In this document: positions 1 to 6,697 of the stretch, piece after piece
Layout of the letters: the number at the start of each line of letters is the position of its first letter
Numbering within the stretch: position 1 is the stretch's first letter
Assembly: GCA_964550225.1 (NCBI GenBank)
Contig: CAZJXT010000006.1
Coordinates: forward strand, 1-20,867
Source of the DNA: CAIXMG01 sp964550225
GTDB lineage: Bacteria > Patescibacteriota > Minisyncoccia > Phycocordibacterales > UBA1006
Direction of reading: 5' to 3'
DNA length: 20,867 nt
Notes under the pieces: generated by a model
Databases searched by the model: none
What the model was told of the DNA's origin: nothing
What the model saw: the letters and a program-made list of their open reading frames with translations, nothing else
Position numbers and translations under genes: made by a program

Positions 1-503
1 AATAGTTTTTGAGCTTGTTTGAGAGCTCGGTGAATGCGAACCGAAATAGTATTTTCTGATTCGTTGTACATGGTGGCAATCTCTGAAAGAGTAAGTTCTT
101 GGATATATCTGAGAACAAGAATTTCATAGTGTTGCTCAGGGAGTCGTTTCAATTCCTCGATCATCGATTGAGTAATAAGATAGTCCTCATGACTAGGTGA
201 GGTAGAATCTGGAATATCAGATCCAAAAGTATCGTCAAGAATCGCATCAAGAGAGGTGGGTTTCTTTTTACGACTACGGTCAATAATATTATTGCGCGCA
301 ATACGATACAATAATCCTCGTACACTACCAATGGTTTTCCCGGATCGTAGATAATCCCAAACTTTGATAAAAGATTCTTGGGTAATATCTAATGATTCGT
401 CACGGTTTCGTGTTTTTGATAAACAGAACCTGAAAATTTCGTCGTTAAAACGATCATATATTTCTATAAATTGCTTTTGTTTTTCCATGTGTTTCTGGTT
501 CAT
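1..503 (-). CDS. ECF-type RNA polymerase sigma factor (sigma-70 family), 3' end outside window
   Basis: Read on the minus strand from ATG at 503 this frame is open for 167 codons to the window edge. The protein should direct RNA polymerase to a specific promoter set. It shows the two-domain ECF arrangement: a sigma2 region at about residues 10-75, with 'DITQESFIKVWDYL' and 'LLYRIARNNIIDRSRKK', then an acidic linker, then sigma4 at about 115-167, with 'LKRLPEQHYEILVLRYIQEL' followed by the helix-turn-helix 'TLSEIATMYNESENTISVRI'. No anti-sigma factor is visible because the downstream side lies outside the window. It is divergent from the NADH dehydrogenase gene with 88 bp between the starts. 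A second in-frame ATG at 488 is possible; neither start has a Shine-Dalgarno sequence. Family assignment is confident, the subgroup and regulon are unknown. Confidence 0.9.
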   Translation of the reverse strand, partial: MNQKHMEKQKQFIEIYDRFNDEIFRFCLSKTRNRDESLDITQESFIKVWDYLRSGKTIGSVRGLLYRIARNNIIDRSRKKKPTSLDAILDDTFGSDIPDSTSPSHEDYLITQSMIEELKRLPEQHYEILVLRYIQELTLSEIATMYNESENTISVRIHRALKQAQKL

Positions 504-551
504 GAGAGATAACGAATAACAGGTATTTTTCTTACCAAAAATTCGAGATGG

Positions 552-580
552 TTGGATTATACCATATATATTGATATAAT
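552..580 (+). promoter_or_regulatory. Promoter of the type II NADH dehydrogenase gene
   Basis: TTGGAT at 552-557, 17 bp, then TATAAT at 575-580 preceded by TG (TGATATAAT). The ATG at 592 lies 11 nt after the -10 box, so the predicted transcript has a leader of only about 5 nt. This is the most complete -35/-10 pair in front of a protein gene in the window. Confidence 0.7.
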
Positions 581-591
581 ATAACGTATCT

Positions 592-1773
592 ATGGAACAC
601 AAACACCATGTCGTTATTATCGGAGCTGGTTTTGCAGGAATACGAACAGCTTTAAATCTTGTTAAAAAATCTAAAACAATAGTTACTTTAATTACCAAAA
701 ATCCCTATTTTGAATATTATCCAGGACTCCACAAAGTAGTTGGTGTTTCTCATCATCCTGTATATCAAATTCCTCTTACAAGAATTTTTCGAGGAATGCC
801 TATCCGTATTGTCGTAGAACCGGTGATTGCTATTGATGCTCATGCAAAAATAGTTACGACTCAAACCCAAACAATCCAAGCAGATAGTTTAGTGATTGCA
901 CTAGGGAGTCAAACTGAATATTTTAATATCGAAGGATTAAAAGAAAAGGCTTTTAGTTTTAAATCAGTTGTTGATGCAAAACGATTGCGTGAACATATTG
1001 AAATGATGTTTCAAAAGCATGTAAAAACCGACAAGGCTGAAACCGTAGTAGGACTGCATATTATTGTTGTTGGTGGTGGTCCGAATGGGGTTGATTTGAC
1101 AGGTGAATTAGCGGTTTTATCTGAGCAACTCGCTAAAAAATATGGCATTGTAAAATCACTCGTCACAATTGATTTGATTGAGGCATCATCCCGAGTACTC
1201 GCAATGTTACCAGAATCTGTAAGTATTCGTGTAGAAAAAAGACTTAAACAATTAGGAGTGAATGTATTATGTAATCGTGATTTACGAAAACAGGATTCAT
1301 GGACTGTCGCATTGGCAGATATGACGCTCGGCTCAAAGACACTTATTTGGACAGCTGGAATTACTACAAACGAACTAGTTACAAAAATTGATGGTTTTCA
1401 ATTAGGTAAGAAAAATCGAGTGTTAGTAGATGAATATTTACAAGCTCAAGGATTTCAAAATGTTTTTGTTATTGGAGACGCTGCAGATACTCCATATTCA
1501 GGATTGGCTCAGACTGCGATTTATGATGCTCAGTATATTGCTCGATTAATCGATGCAAAAGTTTCTGGTAAAAAATATACTTCTTATGTACCAAAGCCCA
1601 ACGCTTTCAATATTGGAGTTGGTCCACGATGGTCAGTTATGATGATTGGGAAATTTGTTTCATATGGATTATTTCCGTATATTACACGAACTCTTATTGA
1701 TATTATGTTTTTTCTATCTATTGTTTCAGTACGAGATGTCTGGAATTTGTATTTTGGAAAAAAGCAATCGTAA
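592..1773 (+). CDS. Type II NADH dehydrogenase / NAD(P)H-quinone oxidoreductase-like flavoprotein
   Basis: A 393-aa two-dinucleotide-domain flavoprotein. The FAD-binding motif 'VVIIGAGFAGIRTALNL' is at residues 7-23, the NAD(H)-binding glycine loop 'IIVVGGGPNGVDLTGE' at 157-172, and the second FAD contact 'VFVIGDAAD' at 291-299. 'GLAQTA' near 305-310 matches the quinone-side segment of NDH-2 enzymes. The C-terminal 45 residues are hydrophobic and amphipathic, as in the membrane-anchoring helices of this family. Family knowledge: NDH-2 passes electrons from NADH to quinone without pumping protons. It stands alone, with no respiratory operon visible, so the electron acceptor is unknown. Its last codons lie inside a palindromic terminator shared with the convergent uracil-DNA glycosylase gene. 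A soluble NADH oxidase-like flavoprotein role is a less likely alternative. Confidence 0.88.
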   Translation: MEHKHHVVIIGAGFAGIRTALNLVKKSKTIVTLITKNPYFEYYPGLHKVVGVSHHPVYQIPLTRIFRGMPIRIVVEPVIAIDAHAKIVTTQTQTIQADSLVIALGSQTEYFNIEGLKEKAFSFKSVVDAKRLREHIEMMFQKHVKTDKAETVVGLHIIVVGGGPNGVDLTGELAVLSEQLAKKYGIVKSLVTIDLIEASSRVLAMLPESVSIRVEKRLKQLGVNVLCNRDLRKQDSWTVALADMTLGSKTLIWTAGITTNELVTKIDGFQLGKKNRVLVDEYLQAQGFQNVFVIGDAADTPYSGLAQTAIYDAQYIARLIDAKVSGKKYTSYVPKPNAFNIGVGPRWSVMMIGKFVSYGLFPYITRTLIDIMFFLSIVSVRDVWNLYFGKKQS

Positions 1774-1788
1774 TTACGATTGCTTTTT
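1759..1788. terminator. Perfect 30-bp palindrome, bidirectional terminator spanning both stop codons
   Basis: A15/T15-type inverted repeat with no loop interruption: the left arm AAAAAGCAATCGTAA is followed directly by its exact reverse complement. The stop of the dehydrogenase (TAA 1771-1773) and that of the convergent glycosylase (TAA on the minus strand, 1776-1774) meet at the centre. A-runs and T-runs flank it on both sides, so it should terminate transcription both ways. Confidence 0.85.
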
Positions 1789-2364
1789 CTCTTGAATTAA
1801 TTTCAACATTGATGGAATTTTTACAAAATCTTCTTTTATTGTTTCGCGCATTCCGCCATTATATAATGCTGCTGCAGGATGATAGAGGGGTAAAAAATAT
1901 TCGGTATGCATATTGGGGATCTTGCGATGAATTAATTTCCCATGAGCATCAGATATTTTTAATTCAGGAAGAAAATGAAGCATGGAATGTCTCCCGAGAA
2001 ATATAATTAAATCAGGTTTGATAAAATTTAATTCGGCATATAACCATGGTGCGCAATCGATTTTTTCTTGATGTTCTGGATCTCTATTATGAGGGGGTCG
2101 ATATTTTACAATATTAGTGATATAGACATCTTCTCGTTTCATATGAATCGTTGCGAGCATTTCAGACAAAAATTTTCCAGCACGTCCAATGAATGGTTTT
2201 CCTTGCTCATCTTCACTTTTTCCTGGAGCTTCACCAATGAAAACAATTTTTGCATCAGGATTTCCGTCGCCAAATACAGGATGAAGTGCTGTTTTTTTGA
2301 GTTCACAAATACACACATTGTGAGCATCTTCTTGAATTTTTTGTAAATCTTCTACTCTGGTCAT
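1774..2364 (-). CDS. Uracil-DNA glycosylase, family 4/5-like, with altered iron-sulfur cluster ligands
   Basis: A 196-aa uracil-DNA glycosylase superfamily protein that should remove uracil from DNA as the first step of base-excision repair. Motif 1 'FIGEAPGKSEDEQGKPFIGR' is at residues 42-61 and the motif-2 'HPAAALYN' at 162-169. 'YITNIVKYRPPHNRDP' is at 81-96. Family 4 enzymes hold a 4Fe-4S cluster with four cysteines. Here C20 and C104 align, the first is displaced to C18 (CxC instead of CxxC) and the third is Tyr88 inside 'KYRPP'. The fold and active site look intact, so a working enzyme with a changed or absent cluster is likely. It starts 40 bp from the divergent small-protein/ychF operon, with its own TGTTAAAAT -10 element ending 6 nt before ATG. 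Confidence 0.9.
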   Translation of the reverse strand: MTRVEDLQKIQEDAHNVCICELKKTALHPVFGDGNPDAKIVFIGEAPGKSEDEQGKPFIGRAGKFLSEMLATIHMKREDVYITNIVKYRPPHNRDPEHQEKIDCAPWLYAELNFIKPDLIIFLGRHSMLHFLPELKISDAHGKLIHRKIPNMHTEYFLPLYHPAAALYNGGMRETIKEDFVKIPSMLKLIQEKKQS

Positions 2365-2370
2365 GCTTTT

Positions 2371-2379
2371 ATTTTAACA
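2371..2379 (-). promoter_or_regulatory. Extended -10 element of the uracil-DNA glycosylase gene
   Basis: On the minus strand TGTTAAAAT, with TAAAAT ending 6 nt before the ATG at 2364. The predicted start of transcription is at or next to the A of ATG, which implies a leaderless mRNA. It overlaps the region where the -35 contact of the divergent promoter would fall. Confidence 0.5.
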
Positions 2380-2386
2380 TAGAATA

Positions 2387-2395
2387 TGGTATATA
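2387..2395 (+). promoter_or_regulatory. Extended -10 element of the small protein / ychF operon
   Basis: TGGTATATA, with exactly 9 nt between the -10 box and the ATG at 2405. There is no convincing -35; the extended -10 probably compensates. Confidence 0.5.
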
Positions 2396-2404
2396 TAGTC
2401 CACT

Positions 2405-2647
2405 ATGTTTCAAAAATTTATTCTCAAAAAATTAGTAGGTTCTAAATTAAAGGCAGCTGGGATGAATGATGCACAAGTAGACCAATTGCTCGAGGTAATC
2501 GAAAAAAACCCTGAATTTTTCAAGAAAATTCAAGACCAAGTAGAAGCCAAGAAAAAACAAGGAGTAGGAGAACAGGCTGCGATGATGACCGTGATGCGCG
2601 AACATCAGGCTGAATTACAAAAGATTTTAGGTGGGTTTGGGAAATAA
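2405..2647 (+). CDS. Small helical protein of unknown function, upstream of ychF
   Basis: 80 aa, predicted entirely alpha-helical, rich in Lys, Gln, Glu and Met, with no membrane segment or cysteine. 'MNDAQVDQLLEVIEKNPEFF' (20-39) looks like a small helical repeat: a helix with spaced hydrophobics, then 'KNPEFFKKI'. The C-terminus 'MREHQAELQKILGGFGK' is amphipathic. It has its own extended -10 promoter, is the first gene of the pair, and its TAA lies only 4 nt before the ATG of ychF, so the two are almost certainly co-transcribed and translationally coupled. I recall similar short uncharacterised proteins in other Patescibacteria, but cannot confirm homology here. The coupling to YchF, a ribosome-associated ATPase, makes a translation-related role possible; that is inference only. 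Confidence 0.75.
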   Translation: MFQKFILKKLVGSKLKAAGMNDAQVDQLLEVIEKNPEFFKKIQDQVEAKKKQGVGEQAAMMTVMREHQAELQKILGGFGK

Positions 2648-2651
2648 TGAT

Positions 2652-3761
2652 ATGTCACTCTCAATCGGAATCGTAGGTCTCCCAAATGTTGGGAAGTCTA
2701 CATTATTTAACGCACTTACTAAAAAAGGGGTTTTGATCGCAAACTATCCATTCGCAACTATTGATCCATCGGTAGGTGTTGTTGCGGTACCTGATGAACG
2801 TCTGTATAAACTCGCAGAATTTTCACAAACACAAAAAACAATTCCTGCAGCTATTGAATTCGTAGATATTGCAGGACTTGTTGCAGGTGCATCCCAAGGA
2901 GAAGGTCTTGGAAATAAATTTCTTGCAAACATTCGCGAAACGGATGCTATTTTAGAAATGGTACGTATTTTTGCGTTAGATGACGGGAAAGAGGCGATTA
3001 ATCACGTGTATGGTGAGATTGATCCATTGCGTGATATCAAGGTAATCAACATGGAGCTCATCTTGGCAGATATTGAAACTGTGGAAAAAAGAATTTCGAA
3101 TCTTCAAAAAGATGTAAAGCGAGGAGACAAGACAGCAATCCTCGAAGAATCTATTGCGAAGAAAATTCATGAGGCACTCCTCGCAGAAAAAATGGCAAAC
3201 ACCGTCGTATTAAAAGATGAAGAAGAGAAAATTGCAAAACAATTAAATCTACTTACTCGTAAAAAATTTATTTATGGATTGAACAAGCGCTCAGGAGGAA
3301 AAAATCTTGATGAAACAAATCCAGAAGTTTTTGCTGCAATCTGTAAAGAAATTGAAAGTTATGGATCAGAATGGGTGGTAATTGATGCAAAGACAGAACA
3401 TGAATTATCAGATTTTGAAGGCGAAGAACGCGCTATGATGCGAAATGAAATGGGAAGTGGTGATGATGGGATTGATACCCTTATCAAGAAATCATATAAA
3501 CTTCTCGGACTTGCAACGTATTTTACAACCGGTGAAAAAGAAACACGAGCGTGGACCATTCTTGCTGGATCAACGGCGCCTGTTGCTGCAGCCGCAATCC
3601 ATACTGATTTTGAGAAAAAATTCATTCGTGCCGAGGTAGTATTTTGGAGCGATCTCTTAGAATCAGGTTCTATGGTTGCCGCAAAATCAAAAGGATTGGT
3701 GCGCACAGAAGGGAAAGAATATATTGTAAAAGATGGAGACGTTATAGAGTTTAAGATATAG
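2652..3761 (+). CDS. ychF: YchF/OLA1 family ribosome-associated P-loop NTPase
   Basis: 369 aa, close to the usual length of about 363. Walker A 'GLPNVGKST' is at residues 9-17, 'FVDIAGLVAGASQGEGLGNK' (the Obg-family switch region) at 70-89, a helical insertion at about 130-205, and the C-terminal TGS domain from about 285 with 'RAWTILAGSTAPVAAAAIHT' and 'YIVKDGDVIEF'. Family knowledge: YchF binds ribosomes, prefers ATP and is linked to stress and translation control. The start at 2652 gives the canonical 'MSLSIGIVGLPNVGK' N-terminus; an upstream TTG at 2631 would add seven residues without family support. Oddity: the nucleotide-specificity motif, usually NxxE in ATP-preferring YchF, reads 'NKRS' at 211-214. 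It sits 4 nt after the small upstream gene and is followed by a terminator. Confidence 0.97.
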   Translation: MSLSIGIVGLPNVGKSTLFNALTKKGVLIANYPFATIDPSVGVVAVPDERLYKLAEFSQTQKTIPAAIEFVDIAGLVAGASQGEGLGNKFLANIRETDAILEMVRIFALDDGKEAINHVYGEIDPLRDIKVINMELILADIETVEKRISNLQKDVKRGDKTAILEESIAKKIHEALLAEKMANTVVLKDEEEKIAKQLNLLTRKKFIYGLNKRSGGKNLDETNPEVFAAICKEIESYGSEWVVIDAKTEHELSDFEGEERAMMRNEMGSGDDGIDTLIKKSYKLLGLATYFTTGEKETRAWTILAGSTAPVAAAAIHTDFEKKFIRAEVVFWSDLLESGSMVAAKSKGLVRTEGKEYIVKDGDVIEFKI

Positions 3762-3767
3762 CTTTAC

Positions 3768-3793
3768 AAATAATACCAGAAATGGTATTATTT
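3768..3793 (+). terminator. Terminator of the ychF operon
   Basis: An 11-bp stem, AAATAATACCA at 3768-3778 with TGGTATTATTT at 3783-3793, closed by a GAAA tetraloop and followed by one more T and C. The stem is AT-rich, so strength is moderate. Confidence 0.6.
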
Positions 3794-3816
3794 TCGTAAA
3801 TAAAATTTCATACGAT

Positions 3817-4155
3817 ATGAATACTGACCCTCAAAGAGAAGAAAATTTTGAATTTTCTGTTCTACGCAGAACCGAATCTCAGTGTATCGAAGGAATGTCT
3901 TTTGTAATAGTTCCATGCGAGGAAAATAAAAAATTCTTTCTGAAAGTACGCATTGAAACAGTTTTGTACATAGTTGTTTACAAAAACGGAAATGTTCCAG
4001 TTTGTTACGGATATGGATTAATTTTTGCGTTACGAGACAAGATAATAAGTCAGAAGAAAATTTTTGACTGTATGACTCTTAGGATTGATGGAGTACAAAA
4101 ACTAAAAGACGAATTCAAATCTGGATTCTATGATTCGAAAAAGAATTTGAATTAA
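3817..4155 (+). CDS. Unrecognised 112-aa protein
   Basis: No family is recognised. The protein is soluble-looking, with an acidic N-terminus ('MNTDPQREENFEFSVL') and a beta-rich middle: 'MSFVIVPC' near 27-34 and 'ETVLYIVVYKNGNVPVCYGY' near 47-66. A Lys/Asp-rich C-terminus follows. It has four cysteines but no metal-finger spacing. It has a transcription unit of its own: the ychF terminator lies 24 nt upstream, a TAAAAT box at 3801-3806 ends 10 nt before ATG, and a strong hairpin follows the stop. That isolation and the leaderless spacing argue for a real gene; lack of a recognisable domain leaves some doubt. Confidence 0.6.
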   Translation: MNTDPQREENFEFSVLRRTESQCIEGMSFVIVPCEENKKFFLKVRIETVLYIVVYKNGNVPVCYGYGLIFALRDKIISQKKIFDCMTLRIDGVQKLKDEFKSGFYDSKKNLN

Positions 4156-4157
4156 TA

Positions 4158-4188
4158 AAAAAACCGGCAATATTTTTGCCGGTTTTTT
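4158..4188. terminator. Bidirectional terminator between the 112-aa gene and topA
   Basis: A 13-bp perfect stem, AAAAAACCGGCAA at 4158-4170 and TTGCCGGTTTTTT at 4176-4188, with loop TATTT. The A-run and T-run make it a Rho-independent terminator on both strands. Its right end overlaps the first two bases (minus-strand reading) of the topA TAA at 4187-4189. Confidence 0.9.
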
Positions 4189-6631
4189 ATACGCGTTTCT
4201 TTTTATCAGCACTTGCTATAGTCATCAATGCAACAACCTCATCCAAAGAAATATCTAATGGATTCACCGTATCAGGAATATAAATTCTATTCAAACCTTG
4301 TTTAATAAAGTTTCCAGATTTTGATTTCAAAATTTGAATTTCTTTTTTAGTCTTCGGATGAATTCCTACCGTGCGAACCAATTCAACTCCTTTAGGAAGT
4401 GTTTTTGGTGCATTAATTAATGAAAGTGCCTGATCAAGGGTAATTGTATACGGATCAAGGCCACTTGATTTTTTAATTGAGCGAAACTCTCGATTTCGAC
4501 CAACATATGGACCAAATCTTCCAATATTTGCAATAACCATTTCGTTCGTTGTTGGGTCAGTACCCAATTCACGAGGAAGTTCAAGGAGTTTTATCGCCAA
4601 ATCAACAGTCACATCTTCTGGTTTCATTTTAGCAGGTAAACTTGCTCGTCGAGGTATTACAGTAATCACCGGTTCTGGTTTTGGATTACCTTTTTTACGT
4701 TTTGCTTTTACTGGTTTTTCTGGAGTCTTTCCTAATTGCACATACGGACCAAATCGTCCCGTAAGTAAGAAAATAGGCTCACCGGTTTTTGGATGTATTG
4801 CAAAAGGTTTTTCCTCACCAACTTCTTGTCCATCAACAGTGAGCGCTCCATCGCATTCTGGATATTTTGTACATGATAAAAATTTTCCAGAACGTCCTAA
4901 CTTGATTTCCATAGGTGATCCACATTTAGGACATTTAAATTTTTCATCAGCAATTCCGAGATTGGTAATTTTAGGAATAGATTCTTTTGCGGCAACATCA
5001 GCAAGAAAGGGGATATAAAAATCCTTGAGAGTTTTGAGGTAAGTTCGTTTACCTTCAGCTATTTCATCAAGTTCATTTTCCATTTCCGCAGTAAACGTAT
5101 CAGAAATATATTTTTCAAAATTTTGTTCAAGGAATGTTGAAACAACATCTCCGGTATCTGTAGGAAATAAAGTTCTTCCTTCTTTTTTTATATACCCACG
5201 ATCTTCCAATGTTTTGATAATTGATGCATAGGTACTTGGGCGTCCAATATCACGTGCCTCCAGCTCTTTTACTAACCCTGCTTCAGTATAGCGACCAGGT
5301 GGCTGGGTTTGCTTACTTGTTGCATCAAGAGATGCTACTACGAGTTCTTGTCCAACGGTTGCTTGTGGCAACTCTACATCTTCTCCACGTGCTGCAGTAT
5401 CAACCGCAAGCCATCCTGGGAATAAGAGACGAGAACCATTTGCGGTGAAATCAGGAATTGTATGTGATGATACTGAATTCTTGATATTCGCTACAATTTT
5501 TGTTTTCAACATTTTCGCATCACTCATTTGCGAAGAAACAGCACGTTCCCAAATTAATCGATAGAGTTCTTGCTGCTCGTCTGTTGCTCCTGCATTTTTT
5601 ATTGTGAAATGAGTAGGTCGAATTGCCTCATGGGCTTCTTGAGCATTTTTTGATTTTGACGCATAGGTTTTAGCTTGTACATAATTTGATCCATAGTTTT
5701 TCTCAACGATTTCTAGAATTTGTGATTGAGCTTGTTTTGAAAGATTGCTACTATCCGTACGCATATACGTAATATGTCCTGCTTCATATAGACGCTGAGC
5801 AACCTGCATGGTTCGTGATGGTGAAAAACCAAGACGTGTTGATGCGGTTTGTTGCAATGTTGATGTAGTAAAAGGAGCACGTGCTGTACGTTTTTGCTCA
5901 GACTCTTTGATATCAGTAATAATCCAAGGATTATTTTTTCCAAGAGCAAGGATCTCGTCGACGATTTTTTTGTCCCGAGGCTCTTCGCTACAAGTTAAGT
6001 GTAAATGTGTCTCTGTTTGAGATGAGGTGCCTATTTTAAACAATCCTTCAATAGTCCAAAAATCTTCTGGAACAAATGCACGAATTTCTCGCTCACGCTC
6101 CATAATAATACGTAATGCAGGTGATTGAACGCGTCCAGCTGATAATCCATAGCGAACTTTTTTCCAAATGAGTCCGGAAAGATCATATCCTACGAGACGG
6201 TCAAGTACCCGTCGCGCCTCTTGAGCTGAAACGAGTTTTTCATCAATTGTACGAGGGTGCTGTAATGCTTCAATAACTGCTTCCTGAGTAATTTCGTTAA
6301 AAGTTGCTCGCTTAATAGGAGCTTTGATATGTGCCTCCTCAAGAATTTCTTTCAGATGCCATGAGATAGCTTCTCCTTCTCGATCCGGGTCGGTTGCAAG
6401 AATTACCTCATCAGCTTTTTTAGCAAGGGTTTGTAATTCAGAAATAACACGTTCTTTACCGATTGAAATTTCATATCGAGGAATAAATCCTGCTGGAATA
6501 TCGATCGCATCTTTATTTGATTTTGGGAGATCTCGAATGTGCCCAATCGAAGCACGCACGGTATATTTTCCGTCGAGATATTTTTCAATCGTTTTCGCTT
6601 TTGATGGTGACTCCACAATTAATAGTTTCAT
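4187..6631 (-). CDS. topA: DNA topoisomerase I (type IA)
   Basis: 814 aa from ATG at 6631. It relaxes negatively supercoiled DNA through a 5'-phosphotyrosine intermediate. The Toprim domain starts with 'MKLLIVESPSKAKTIEKYL' (catalytic Glu7) and has 'ATDPDREGE' at 79-87 for Mg2+. The active-site Tyr is Y289 in 'HITYMRTDS'. One C4 zinc ribbon follows at 567-593 (CPKC...C...C). Three degenerate topoisomerase C-terminal repeats come after it: around 613-634 ('GRFGPYVQLG'), 692-712 ('GRFGPYVGR') and 758-780 ('KSGNFIKQG'). A TTG at 6670, preceded by GAGG, would add 13 residues, but the family N-terminus favours 6631. It lies 66 bp downstream of dprA and is likely co-transcribed with it. Confidence 0.97.
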   Translation of the reverse strand: MKLLIVESPSKAKTIEKYLDGKYTVRASIGHIRDLPKSNKDAIDIPAGFIPRYEISIGKERVISELQTLAKKADEVILATDPDREGEAISWHLKEILEEAHIKAPIKRATFNEITQEAVIEALQHPRTIDEKLVSAQEARRVLDRLVGYDLSGLIWKKVRYGLSAGRVQSPALRIIMEREREIRAFVPEDFWTIEGLFKIGTSSQTETHLHLTCSEEPRDKKIVDEILALGKNNPWIITDIKESEQKRTARAPFTTSTLQQTASTRLGFSPSRTMQVAQRLYEAGHITYMRTDSSNLSKQAQSQILEIVEKNYGSNYVQAKTYASKSKNAQEAHEAIRPTHFTIKNAGATDEQQELYRLIWERAVSSQMSDAKMLKTKIVANIKNSVSSHTIPDFTANGSRLLFPGWLAVDTAARGEDVELPQATVGQELVVASLDATSKQTQPPGRYTEAGLVKELEARDIGRPSTYASIIKTLEDRGYIKKEGRTLFPTDTGDVVSTFLEQNFEKYISDTFTAEMENELDEIAEGKRTYLKTLKDFYIPFLADVAAKESIPKITNLGIADEKFKCPKCGSPMEIKLGRSGKFLSCTKYPECDGALTVDGQEVGEEKPFAIHPKTGEPIFLLTGRFGPYVQLGKTPEKPVKAKRKKGNPKPEPVITVIPRRASLPAKMKPEDVTVDLAIKLLELPRELGTDPTTNEMVIANIGRFGPYVGRNREFRSIKKSSGLDPYTITLDQALSLINAPKTLPKGVELVRTVGIHPKTKKEIQILKSKSGNFIKQGLNRIYIPDTVNPLDISLDEVVALMTIASADKKKRV

Positions 6632-6697
6632 AGAATGTCTTATTGATAACATATTATTTTCTTTTTTCAAAACATCCTCACATGATTCGATTCAATT

